From the NCBI RefSeq assembly GCF_018205975.1, contig NZ_CP073577.1, forward strand, positions 310,001 to 374,000: a DNA stretch of 64,000 nt. Reading direction: 5' to 3'. Position 1 is the first letter of the stretch, and each line of letters starts with the position of its first letter. The notes under the pieces were generated by a model. It searched no databases. It was given only the letters and a program-made list of their open reading frames with translations, and was not told the DNA's origin. The stretch comes from Erythrobacter sp. JK5. Its GTDB lineage: Bacteria; Pseudomonadota; Alphaproteobacteria; Sphingomonadales; Sphingomonadaceae. Of the stretch, positions 18,793 to 26,055 are shown in pieces. The position numbers and the translations under genes are program-made.

Positions 18793-19173
18793 TCAGTGCG
18801 TGAGCGACCGGCGCATGCGGTACCTGCCGTCCTTGAACCGCTCGAACAGCTGCGAGACAGTCGGATGGTCGACCGGGCCGCCTTCGGCATCGAGCACGAG
18901 GTTCTGCTGGCTGACATAGGCGACGTAGGACGAATCCTCGTTTTCCGCGAGCAGATGATAGAACGGCTGGTTGCGCCGGGGACGCAGATCTTCGGGAATG
19001 GATTCGTACCATTCCTCGCTGTTGGCGAAGACCGGGTCGATATCGAACACGACCCCGCGAAAATCGAACAGCCGGTGGCGGACGATGTCACCGATGCCAA
19101 AGCGCGATCGCGTCTGTCGCGGGGCGACGATGGTGCGGCCCGCCTGGCTCGAAAAGAACTCTGCGCGTTCCAT
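18793..19173 (-). CDS. hspQ: Heat shock protein HspQ
   Basis: The 126-aa protein matches HspQ, the YccV-like hemimethylated-DNA-binding fold that in enterobacteria acts as a Lon specificity factor. Motifs include RSRFGIGDIVRHRLFDFRGV, VFDIDPVFANSEEWYESIPE and QPFYHLLAENEDSSYVAYVS. I chose the ATG at 19173 (MERAEFF) because the upstream extension to 19272 is basic and unlike the family. It is a single-gene unit, convergent with the ABC permease. Confidence 0.9.
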   Translation of the reverse strand: MERAEFFSSQAGRTIVAPRQTRSRFGIGDIVRHRLFDFRGVVFDIDPVFANSEEWYESIPEDLRPRRNQPFYHLLAENEDSSYVAYVSQQNLVLDAEGGPVDHPTVSQLFERFKDGRYRMRRSLTH

Positions 19174-19357
19174 GGTTCGCAAGATATGGCTCTTCGCACC
19201 TGCAAAACAAGCTTTCGGGAGTCTTGCGAAGCGGATTATGCCCGCATTTTGTGGGCGATCGGGGCTTGGCAAGGGGCGGGGCCTGCGCTAACGGGCGCGC
19301 TCCGATTGACCGGTCGCAGCGCTCTCACAGCGCGGCGGAGTGCGAATGTCGCACCGC

Positions 19358-19447
<90 letters not shown>

Positions 19448-19561
19448 CTTACCGTTTCCTGACCGTTCCCAGCCGGTCAATCCTTTTGCTAAAATAGACG
19501 GAAATAGAGGGGTTTCGCGACCCTAGCCGAACCTTGCGGTTCCCTGCCAGCCGCGTTATCA

Positions 19562-19584
19562 CGTGGGGAGAGGTGTGGGGAAAC
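19562..19584 (+). repeat. Putative integrase arm-type site pair, left end
   Basis: Two direct repeats, CGTGGGGAGAG (19562-19572) and TGTGGGGAAAC (19574-19584), have a 12-bp period and lie just upstream of the integrase gene. They match the TGTGGGRTAAA pair near the right end, which has the same period. This is the arrangement expected for integrase arm-binding sites, although binding is inferred. Confidence 0.6.
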
Positions 19585-19626
19585 CCTAACTTCGCACTAA
19601 GGTGAACGGCAAGGTTTCGGCAAGGC

Positions 19627-20838
19627 ATGGGCAAGCTCACAGCGACGGCGATTAAAGGCGCGAAAGAGCCGGGGTGGTATCCAGACGGCGAAGGGCTTTA
19701 CCTCGTTGTCGGCAAGGGCGGCGCGAAAAGCTGGATTTTGCGCATCCAGAAACACAAGCGGCGGCGCGATTTTGGGTTGGGCGGCCTAAACAAGGTCCCG
19801 CTCAAGCTGGCGCGGGAACGCGCGGCGGAAGTGCGCGAGCAAATTGAGCGCGGTATCGATCCGGTAGCGGAGCGGGCGAAAGCGGCTGGCATCCCCACAT
19901 TTTCGGAGGCCGTAAAAAAGGTGCATGCCGAGAACGCGCCGAACTGGAAAAACGGCAAACACGTCGCGCAATGGATCACGACGCTCGAAAAGTATGCTTG
20001 CCCGCATTTTGGCAATCGTTCGGTTGCCGATGTTGACGCGGCGGCGGTGCGCGATTGCCTCGCTCTAATCTGGCTTGAGAAGCCCGAAACCGCGCGGCGA
20101 TTGAAGCAGCGCATTTGCAGCGTGATCGATTGGGCGGTTGCCAAGGGCTATCGCGAACATTCGCTGGCAATGCCGATAATCGACAAGGGCTTGCCGAAAC
20201 AGCGCGCAAAGCAAAAACACCATCCCGCATTGCCTTACGCTCAAATGGCAGAGTTTCTGGCGCATTTGCGGCAAGTCGAGAGCATGGGGCGGCTGGCTCT
20301 CGAAATGGTGATTTTCACGGCGGCGCGCTCGGAAGAGGTGCGCGCAATGACGTGGGGCGAGATTGATCTGGAGGCGGCGACTTGGACCGTTCCAGCCGAG
20401 CGCACGAAATCGGGGCGGCAGCATATGGTGCCGCTTTCCCCGCAAGCGCTCGCCTTGCTTGAGAAGATGAAACCGCATCGCCGCGAATACACTGATTTAG
20501 TGTTTCCCGGACAGAACCGGGGGAGGCCGCTTTCCGATATGACGATGGCGAAGCCAATCAAGCGAATGCACGAGGCGTCAATCCGCAAGGGCGGGATTGG
20601 CTACCTTGACCCCGTCGAGCAGCGCGTCGCCACACCACACGGCTTTAGAAGCACGTTTCGCGATTGGGTTAGCGAGGTGAGCGCTTGGCCTTCAGAGCTT
20701 GGCGAGGCGGCGCTGGCGCATGTTGTAAGCGATAAGACCGTTGCGGCATATCAGCGCGGGCAGATGCTCGAAAAGAGGCGCAAGTTGATGGGCGATTGGG
20801 CAGAGTTCTGTGAGGGGACGAGCACTCATGCCGGATGA
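19627..20838 (+). CDS. Tyrosine-type site-specific integrase
   Basis: The 403-aa protein is a tRNA-targeting integrase of the P4/DUF4102 class. The N-terminal arm-binding DUF4102-like domain (about 1-90) contains LTATAIKGAKEPGWYPDGEG and DFGLGGLNKVPLKLARERA. A core-binding SAM-like domain (about 95-185) follows, then the catalytic domain. The catalytic residues are visible: Arg in TAARSEEVRAMTW (about 235), His-x-x-Arg in HGFRSTFRDW (about 338-341), His in ALAHVV, and the nucleophile Tyr at about 375 in AAYQRG. It is intact. The 3' end overlaps the next gene. Confidence 0.95.
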   Translation: MGKLTATAIKGAKEPGWYPDGEGLYLVVGKGGAKSWILRIQKHKRRRDFGLGGLNKVPLKLARERAAEVREQIERGIDPVAERAKAAGIPTFSEAVKKVHAENAPNWKNGKHVAQWITTLEKYACPHFGNRSVADVDAAAVRDCLALIWLEKPETARRLKQRICSVIDWAVAKGYREHSLAMPIIDKGLPKQRAKQKHHPALPYAQMAEFLAHLRQVESMGRLALEMVIFTAARSEEVRAMTWGEIDLEAATWTVPAERTKSGRQHMVPLSPQALALLEKMKPHRREYTDLVFPGQNRGRPLSDMTMAKPIKRMHEASIRKGGIGYLDPVEQRVATPHGFRSTFRDWVSEVSAWPSELGEAALAHVVSDKTVAAYQRGQMLEKRRKLMGDWAEFCEGTSTHAG

Positions 20839-21400
20839 CCCCTTTAGTGGCTCCGAGACGGACCAAAAGGATAGTTGCGTTTGCCTGCTTTCAAGGGAGC
20901 TGTGCCCCGTTCACGGTCGCCGGATAGAAACGGAAGAAAGAAACCGGCTGATAAGCCGAGCATTCACGCTAACAGCCTCGCTCGAAGCTGCGTCGCTAGA
21001 TGAAGCAATTGATGATGACGTTCTCGATATGCTCGCGGAGCTTCTGAAATCCGACATTGATATACCTCACGAAGTTCGCGATTTTTTGGGCCGAGCGCTT
21101 ACTGGCGAAGCTGAGCACTGGCGTCTGTCATTTGTTCCAAACCGCACGGGACCGCGCCGAACGAGGGAGCGGGTAAATGAAGCCTTCAAACGTGATTCTA
21201 CGCAACTTGTGGCCGTATTAAGTGCGCTCAAACGTATCGAGAACGAGCATATTCCCGTAGAAGCTGCGGTCGCTGAGATAATGGCTGAGGCCCACGTTAC
21301 ACGAGCCAAGGCGTATGAGGCTCTCAAGAGGGTTAGGAGCCATCCGAGCGCCGTTTGGAGCGCTGTGCGACGAACAGTCCCTCGTTCTAACGACAATTAG
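20828..21400 (+). CDS. Hypothetical island protein with possible HTH segment
   Basis: I do not recognise this 190-aa hydrophilic protein. It starts at an ATG inside the last codons of the integrase gene (MPDDPFSGSE), suggesting coupled translation. The N-terminal part has a small Cys-containing motif (CVCLLSRELCPVHGR). The middle is acidic and helical. The C-terminus (about 140-185, VEAAVAEIMAEAHVTRAKAY) looks like a helix-turn-helix. It could be a DNA-binding accessory or excision factor, by position only. Confidence 0.65.
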   Translation: MPDDPFSGSETDQKDSCVCLLSRELCPVHGRRIETEERNRLISRAFTLTASLEAASLDEAIDDDVLDMLAELLKSDIDIPHEVRDFLGRALTGEAEHWRLSFVPNRTGPRRTRERVNEAFKRDSTQLVAVLSALKRIENEHIPVEAAVAEIMAEAHVTRAKAYEALKRVRSHPSAVWSAVRRTVPRSNDN

Positions 21401-21507
21401 GGGACCGGGATTTCCTAGTGCTGACTGCACGCCACGCGTAGTTCTTGGCGTGCCACGGCATTCGCTGCGGTGCGTTATCGGCGCTATCCGGTGGAAAGGG
21501 AAGGGCA

Positions 21508-21714
21508 GTGCAAGAGGCCCCATCAGAACTACTTACCGTTGGCGACTTTTGCGGTCGTTATCGAATTGGAAAAACGAGCCTGTATCGCGAGGCGGCAGCT
21601 GGTCGCATCAAGCTTCGCAAATTCGGCACTGCCACACGCATTGCCATCGAAGATGCGGAAGCATGGGCGGCAAGCCTTCCCATTGTCGAGGGAGGTGCAA
21701 ATGGCACCGCCTAA
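21508..21714 (+). CDS. AlpA/excisionase-like DNA-binding protein
   Basis: This 68-aa protein has the layout of a MerR-like winged helix of AlpA/Xis type: LLTVGDFCGRYRIGKTSLYR, then EAAAGRIKLRKFGTATRIAI, then EDAEAWAASLP. In P4-like islands AlpA stimulates integrase expression and excision. The start is a GTG preceded by GAAGGG. The frame runs upstream to 21445 but without a better ribosome-binding site. It overlaps the next gene by 14 bases. Confidence 0.8.
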   Translation: MQEAPSELLTVGDFCGRYRIGKTSLYREAAAGRIKLRKFGTATRIAIEDAEAWAASLPIVEGGANGTA

Positions 21715-21949
21715 AAAGAATGGGGGCGGTGCGGTAACACCAACCCCCAATGCCATCGCTCTCATCGCAACAGCAATATCGCACTACCTCGCAAGCCAGT
21801 CGCAAAGCAAGGTGAATGAGCAATCGCTCGAAGTCCCTCGCTCGCTGGTCGAGTTTGCAATCGAAGCGGCAATCGATTGGCTGGATCTGATCGATCAACA
21901 GGCGGCGCAATCCGCAAGGCTGGCAGAAGTGCCTGAGAATGCCCTGTGA
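21701..21949 (+). CDS. Small hypothetical island protein
   Basis: This 82-aa protein of unknown function starts at an ATG with a strong GGAGGTG ribosome-binding site inside the AlpA-like gene. Its N-terminus is Pro/Lys/Gly-rich (MAPPKKNGGGAVTPTP), followed by two amphipathic helices (AIALIATAISHYLASQSQSK and VEFAIEAAIDWLDLIDQQAA). The stop overlaps the next start (GTGA). It is probably part of a four-gene coupled regulatory block. Confidence 0.7.
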   Translation: MAPPKKNGGGAVTPTPNAIALIATAISHYLASQSQSKVNEQSLEVPRSLVEFAIEAAIDWLDLIDQQAAQSARLAEVPENAL

Positions 21950-22299
21950 GCGCGTTTGACGACAAGCGGGCGCTCGGACGCCTCAGAACCTCCTATCGCG
22001 ACTCAGAGGGCCGCATTTGGCGCTACAGGGGCAAGCGGGCGCGCGTGCTCGACATGCTGGCCGCAGAGCCAGGAGGGGTGACGCAACACGATTGCTACCC
22101 TTGGCATACGCGGCTGGGCGCATCGATCCACGCAATGCGCGATGATGGGCTGGCAATCTCGACTGAGCTTGAGGGACCGTATCGCCACGCACGCTATCGA
22201 TTGGCGGTGAGGCTGGTCCGTGTTGATGCACCGGGCGAGCACCGAGCGGCAGGCTTGAAAAACAATCATCGGAAATCAAGCAGCCAGCCGAACGATTAG
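21946..22299 (+). CDS. Hypothetical island protein, possible winged-helix
   Basis: This 117-aa basic protein starts at a GTG that overlaps the previous stop by four bases. The segment KRARVLDMLAAEPGGVTQHD, followed by LGASIHAMRDDGLAISTEL, has the pattern of the winged-helix domains that end phage regulatory proteins (helix, helix, then a wing ending near YRLAVRLVRV). No catalytic motif is visible. A DNA-binding role is inferred from pattern and neighbours. Confidence 0.62.
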   Translation: MSAFDDKRALGRLRTSYRDSEGRIWRYRGKRARVLDMLAAEPGGVTQHDCYPWHTRLGASIHAMRDDGLAISTELEGPYRHARYRLAVRLVRVDAPGEHRAAGLKNNHRKSSSQPND

Positions 22300-22453
22300 C
22301 GCAATCGCGCAATCGCCAAGCACCGTTTCTTAGCGGTGAATAACGGGCTTTGGGGGCTGTCAGGAATTGGCGGTCCCCGCCCGAAATCGACCAATCTTGA
22401 AACTTCGACAGGGGCTGCGCTGGCTCGCCTGATAATACAGGCGGAAAACAGGC

Positions 22454-23230
22454 ATGCGCGCCCGATTGGCATGCATCATGCAACATAATAGTTACGGGCC
22501 AAGTCAGCCGAGCAAGGCACTATCAGACAAGGCAAAAGACCAGCCGAGCACCGAATTTTCCGACACCGTAAAAGAGGAAGCGGGCAAAGACTTTTTGCGC
22601 ATTCCACGCGGGTGCGCGAGAAGGAATAAACGGAGCAGTACGCGCGCGCGAGGGCATGGCGGGGCGCGCAACTTCAAGAACCGGGTAAGCACGGCACTGA
22701 AGCAAGAGCACGCGGAAGGCATCTTGAGAGCGATTGCCGTTGCCGAGCTTAGGGGAATGCCGCTCAATCGATTTTGGACCGTGAATTATGAATGGGCCGG
22801 GATCGATGATTGCGACGGGACAGCATTTATCGGGAAGCTCCTCGAATTATGCCACAAGTACGCGCGCGCGCGAGGCGGGGTATTCGCTGCGGTCTGGGTC
22901 AGGGAGATTGGGAGCAAGAACGGCGCGCACGTTCACATAGCGCTGCACTTTCCGTTCGGCTGGAAACTGAGCGGGCACCTGATACGCAAGTGGATCAAGC
23001 AAGCGGGTGGCCAATACTCCCGCAAGGTGAGCAAGATGGACGCGATTGGGGGGAGCCTGATTTGCGCGACAACCAACCCCATTTTGTATTGGGCAAATAT
23101 GGAGACGGTCGCGAGCTACATGGTGAAGGGCAGCGCGGGCTCTGTTGCCAATGAATTGGGACTAAGCCTGCGCAAATGGGGCGGTCGCGTTATTGGGAAA
23201 AGGTGGGGGCGGACGCAGAACCTTGGGTGA
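22454..23230 (+). CDS. HUH endonuclease / rolling-circle Rep-like protein
   Basis: The 258-aa protein shows three motifs of single-tyrosine HUH endonucleases in the correct order. Motif I-like is FWTVNYEW (from Phe107). The HUH motif is HVHIALHFP (His159 and His161), preceded by WVREIGSKNGA. Motif III is YMVK (Tyr222 and Lys225). Such proteins nick DNA to start rolling-circle replication or to mobilise elements. The N-terminal 90 residues are charged and low-complexity. The C-terminal peptide ending RVIGKRWGRTQNLG is repeated in a remnant 1.1 kb downstream. The family assignment rests on these motifs only. Confidence 0.72.
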   Translation: MRARLACIMQHNSYGPSQPSKALSDKAKDQPSTEFSDTVKEEAGKDFLRIPRGCARRNKRSSTRARGHGGARNFKNRVSTALKQEHAEGILRAIAVAELRGMPLNRFWTVNYEWAGIDDCDGTAFIGKLLELCHKYARARGGVFAAVWVREIGSKNGAHVHIALHFPFGWKLSGHLIRKWIKQAGGQYSRKVSKMDAIGGSLICATTNPILYWANMETVASYMVKGSAGSVANELGLSLRKWGGRVIGKRWGRTQNLG

Positions 23231-23288
23231 ATGGCCGTCTGCCTGTAACAGAGAACGGAACGTACTTAAGCAAGCGAGCTGCTTCCCA

Positions 23289-23480
23289 ATGACACGAGAT
23301 GAAGAGATTTGGGCAATGGCGCTCTGGGTGGAGAAGCACCATGGCAGCGATGGCTGGCTCTTCATTGCACAGAAGCAGGATCGACTTTTTGCTGAGGGAG
23401 AATTTGACGGAGTTAAGCTCTGGCAAGACGTCGGATCAAAGTTTGAAAAGCTCCAGAAGAAACCGAAGCAATGCTCGTAG
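23289..23480 (+). CDS. Small acidic/helical protein (DUF6961-like)
   Basis: This 63-aa protein begins MTRDEEIWAMALWVEKHHGS and continues with FIAQKQDRLFAEGEFDGVKLW. From memory it resembles the DUF6961 family of small sphingomonad island proteins, which has no known function. The ATG at 23289 matches that family start. A frame extension to 23193 lies across the end of the Rep gene and is not favoured. Confidence 0.6.
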   Translation: MTRDEEIWAMALWVEKHHGSDGWLFIAQKQDRLFAEGEFDGVKLWQDVGSKFEKLQKKPKQCS

Positions 23481-23616
23481 GAAGGGCTGCCATTGCGCAA
23501 GACATTCGGCAAATACCAATCAGCCTTCGAAATGTCGCTCAGATACAATCAGGCGAGCTATTTAGTCGTTACCGCGCACGGCGCGGCAATTCTGCCGAGA
23601 ACAGGGGTCTACCAAA

Positions 23617-24141
23617 ATGAAGAAGCTTGGAAGCGTCGTGCTGGCGACGCTATTGGCGACTGCCAGCGGCGGTTGCGCAACTGTGCTGAATGGCACCAAT
23701 GTTGATTATTCGACTGACACTCGCCCGGATGGAGCGCGAGCAGTTTTCACATCTGGCCAAGAATGCATCACGCCTTGCGAACTTGAGATGAAGCGCAAGA
23801 ATGACCAGCGCGTCGATTTGTTTGCCGAAGGCTACAAGCCAACTTATGTCTTGATCCAGTCCAAGCTAGGCGGGTCTACGTTTGGCAACATTCTAGCTGG
23901 TGGCGGTATTGGCGCAGTCGTTGACGGAACGAACGGTGCAAGCAACCGCCTTTATCCGCGCCCGTTGATCGTGCAGCTTGCCGCGGAAGGAACTGACGAC
24001 GAAGCGGTCCTGCTCGACAAGGATGGAAACGTCACCATGACGGTCAAAGAGCATAACGACAGCGTACGCGTTGATGTTGCCAAGACCATTGGGGCCGAGC
24101 TTGCTGGCCTTGAAGAGCCTCCAATGGTTGGCACCGAATAG
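23617..24141 (+). CDS. Predicted lipoprotein (PEGA-like)
   Basis: The 174-aa product has a type II signal peptide with Cys20 in SGGCATVLNGT. The mature part carries a segment resembling PEGA-type surface domains: FTSGQECITPCELEMKRKND then QRVDLFAEGYKPTYVLIQSK. A Gly-rich hydrophobic stretch follows (FGNILAGGGIGAVVDGTNGA) that may associate with the membrane. I do not know its function. In the island it sits between the Rep gene and the remnant of a second Rep gene, so it looks like cargo. Confidence 0.72.
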   Translation: MKKLGSVVLATLLATASGGCATVLNGTNVDYSTDTRPDGARAVFTSGQECITPCELEMKRKNDQRVDLFAEGYKPTYVLIQSKLGGSTFGNILAGGGIGAVVDGTNGASNRLYPRPLIVQLAAEGTDDEAVLLDKDGNVTMTVKEHNDSVRVDVAKTIGAELAGLEEPPMVGTE

Positions 24142-24218
24142 GACTGCATCAACAGTAATAAGTTTCAAGGAGGGGGTAGCTGTCGCTGCCCCCTTTTTTG
24201 GTGGGAACGTTGGGTGGC

Positions 24219-24355
24219 TGACGATGTTGGCGAACCACATGAGTGACGGCAGCGCGAACGCGGTTGCGGATGAGCTTGGACCAAACCTTCGAAAGCGGGG
24301 CGGGCGGGTTATCGGAAAGCGATGGGGGCGGACGCAGAACCTTGGGCAAGTGTGA
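24219..24355 (+). pseudogene. 3' remnant of a second Rep-like gene
   Basis: The translated segment (with GSANAVADELGPNLRKRGGR, then VIGKRWGRTQNLGQV) is homologous to the last 40 residues of the Rep-like protein at 22454-23230. It aligns to GSAGSVANELGLSLRKWGGR, then VIGKRWGRTQNLG. Nucleotide differences are largely synonymous, except for a 3' block identical over more than 20 bases (GGGGGCGGACGCAGAACCTT region). No HUH motif precedes it. It is therefore the decayed 3' end of a diverged homologue, not a simple recent duplicate. Confidence 0.75.
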
Positions 24356-24372
24356 GTCGCAAGGAACAAGGC

Positions 24373-24537
24373 ATGGTCAGATTGGGCGCAATGGAATTTG
24401 ACTCAATCGCCTTCTTGGGAGCAATTACCGTGCTAGGAACCTTTTGTGCGATAAACGCTTTTTTCACCGGTGTTGACTTAAATGGCAACAATTCTAAATC
24501 TTGTTGCGAGTCGCGAACTCGTGAAGGTCGATGCTGA
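24373..24537 (+). CDS. Possible small single-pass membrane protein
   Basis: A 54-codon frame starts at an ATG preceded by AAGGAAC. It encodes one hydrophobic stretch (FDSIAFLGAITVLGTFCAIN) and a polar tail. It overlaps the start of the following gene by 56 bases. The ribosome-binding site and membrane segment are the only support, and it may be spurious. Confidence 0.25.
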   Translation: MVRLGAMEFDSIAFLGAITVLGTFCAINAFFTGVDLNGNNSKSCCESRTREGRC

Positions 24538-24982
24538 CCTTGACGAGGATGAACTGGAAGAAAGGCTGATTTTTTTCGTTAAAGGCGTGGATTCACAATG
24601 CGCCAAACTGATTGAGAGCATGGAGTCGCAATGGGACATTGAATTAAGTCCTGCGGAGCAGCTTGATGAATTGGTCTATCATTTTGCCACTGGAGGCGTG
24701 CTGGATTGCCCTCGTCAATTTCACGTCCTGAGCCATAAGCGCGACGGTATCTGGGAATTGAAGACTCCTGACCTACGCCTGTTCGGTTTTTTTGCGCGGA
24801 AGGATATTTTCATCTGTACCGACGTGGCCGATGCAAACGCGGTCAAGGAAGGTTGTCTTTACGCGGGTTACTGTGAGCAAGCGTGGTTCAAGAGGGAGCG
24901 CCTTGATCTAGATGATCCTAAGTTTGTCGGCGGAGTAGAGCCTAAGAATGTCGTATCAAATTGCCATACCCAAGAATCGTAA
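24482..24982 (+). CDS. Putative HigB/Gp49-like toxin component
   Basis: The 166-aa protein has an acidic N-terminal half and a C-terminal half (about 75-150) that recalls Gp49/HigB-type RelE-fold toxins. The supporting segments are CPRQFHVLSHKRDGIWELKT, then DLRLFGFFARKDIFICTDVA and a conserved-looking ending, LDLDDPKFVGG. It lies directly upstream of, and overlaps by 35 bases, a gene for an XRE-type HTH protein. Toxin-before-antitoxin order is typical of higBA. The evidence is pattern plus context, not a proven family hit. Confidence 0.5.
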   Translation: MATILNLVASRELVKVDADLDEDELEERLIFFVKGVDSQCAKLIESMESQWDIELSPAEQLDELVYHFATGGVLDCPRQFHVLSHKRDGIWELKTPDLRLFGFFARKDIFICTDVADANAVKEGCLYAGYCEQAWFKRERLDLDDPKFVGGVEPKNVVSNCHTQES

Positions 24983-25337
24983 GGTTGCCGCCCGCTTTGT
25001 TGGCAAGGTGCGGAGGCAGCTCCAGGAGATGCTCGCGAATGAGCCTGAAATCTCGCGGTCGCAGATTGCGGATGCAATTGGAGTCCATCGCTCAGTTGTT
25101 ACAAGGCAACTCAATGGTAAGTCGGACTTGTGCCTCGGTAGAGTAGCCGAAATCGCTTGGGCTGCTGGCTATCGAGCTGACTTTGATCTTTCCAAAGTTG
25201 AGGGGACGGATGGAGACAATAAGCACGAAGTGTGTGCCCCAGCTAAGTCCTTTACGACCTATACATTCAGCTCTGCTGCCGGTGAGACAGCCGAAGTTGA
25301 ATTGGACGGAGCTGGCGTTTTGGTCGAGGCTCAATGA
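24948..25337 (+). CDS. XRE-type HTH protein, putative antitoxin
   Basis: The 129-aa protein contains a helix-turn-helix at about 35-65 (ISRSQIADAIGVHRSVVTRQ, then LNGKSDLCLGRVAEIAWAAG), the layout of XRE/Cro antitoxins. The C-terminal half is beta-rich and could contact a partner. It overlaps the upstream toxin-like gene by 35 bases and the downstream gene by four (ATGA), so three proteins should be made in fixed ratio. As in other TA modules it may autoregulate. Confidence 0.7.
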   Translation: MSYQIAIPKNRKVAARFVGKVRRQLQEMLANEPEISRSQIADAIGVHRSVVTRQLNGKSDLCLGRVAEIAWAAGYRADFDLSKVEGTDGDNKHEVCAPAKSFTTYTFSSAAGETAEVELDGAGVLVEAQ

Positions 25338-25810
25338 CCAGTCCTGATATAATATCGCTTTCCATGTTCTGTGAGCATGCACGGAGCGAGCGTGGCGGGG
25401 TGGCATCCCTAATCGGGGTTATGCCAGACAGAATTAACTTAAAGGCGGCGGCGCCGAAGGACAAAGTCAGCGACGCCGATTACAAACCAGCCTTGCCAAA
25501 TTTGGCCGTGTACACTCGCAGCCGAATCCCGCTCGATAGAGAGCTAAGGAAGGGCGTCGTCATTCAAATGCTCTCTCCGAGTGGAGAGGAAGTCTTTAGT
25601 CACCAATTTGACGACGAGTTTGTCGCGAACTCTTTTGATGCCGCGCGGTCTGACGGCAAGGAGTATCTGATACTGATAAGCCAGTTCGGCTTGCAAAACT
25701 TCCCGGTGATTGATGAGGGGCCATTCACTGTTTGGGTCGAATACGGTGGTGAGCGTTTCTTTTCAGGCCGCTTGCACATCAGCTTAAGTACAGAAGATTC
25801 TGAGGGCTGA
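25334..25810 (+). CDS. DUF6941-like third gene of the TA-like operon
   Basis: The 158-aa protein opens SPDIISLSMFCEHARSERGG, then VASLIGVMPDRINLKA. This resembles, from memory, the uncharacterised DUF6941 family, whose members start with a strand-helix unit and a SLIGV-like motif. The rest is beta-sandwich-like, with alternating strands (GPFTVWVEYGGERFFSGRLH). It has no signal peptide or membrane segment. It is coupled by ATGA to the HTH gene, suggesting a three-component module. The function is unknown. Confidence 0.6.
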   Translation: MTSPDIISLSMFCEHARSERGGVASLIGVMPDRINLKAAAPKDKVSDADYKPALPNLAVYTRSRIPLDRELRKGVVIQMLSPSGEEVFSHQFDDEFVANSFDAARSDGKEYLILISQFGLQNFPVIDEGPFTVWVEYGGERFFSGRLHISLSTEDSEG

Positions 25811-25866
25811 TCGACTGCACTGCTTCATTCTAAGGCTTTACAGTAGCAAAATCGAAAAGTTTCTCA

Positions 25867-25889
25867 TGTGGGATAAAGTGTGGGGTAAA
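25867..25889 (+). repeat. Putative integrase arm-type site pair, right end
   Basis: The direct repeats TGTGGGATAAA (25867-25877) and TGTGGGGTAAA (25879-25889) differ at one base and have a 12-bp period. They match the pair at 19562-19584 and lie 61 bases inside the right att core. Arm-site function is inferred. Confidence 0.6.
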
Positions 25890-25949
25890 AAACATAGAGA
25901 TACGTGAAAATTCCTAAAAATTAGGTCTCTATCTCAAGCAATTGGCAGA

Positions 25950-25963
25950 CTCCCTCTCCGCCA
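25950..25963 (+). repeat. attR core
   Basis: CTCCCTCTCCGCCA is an exact copy of the tRNA-Ser 3' end at 19434-19447. It is in the same orientation, and similarity stops sharply on both sides. It marks the right island boundary. Confidence 0.88.
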
Positions 25964-25983
25964 TTCATTGCCACAAATGACGA

Positions 25984-26012
25984 AGGCGCCGCCGGGGTTT
26001 CCGGCGGCGCCT
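25984..26012 (-). terminator. Hairpin terminator of the TonB receptor gene
   Basis: The arms AGGCGCCGCCGG (25984-25995) and CCGGCGGCGCCT (26001-26012) form a perfect 12-bp stem with a five-base loop. It lies 43 bases beyond the stop of the minus-strand receptor gene. On that strand it is followed by TCGTCATTTG, a weak U-tract. It lies just outside the island. Confidence 0.7.
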
Positions 26013-26055
26013 CGCAATGGTCTCCGGTCCGCAGACGGGCCGGGTGGGTTTCTCG

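Noticed and set aside
23493..23705. 70-codon frame between the DUF6961-like gene and the lipoprotein
   Set aside because: It overlaps the lipoprotein start in another frame and shows no ribosome-binding site or motif.
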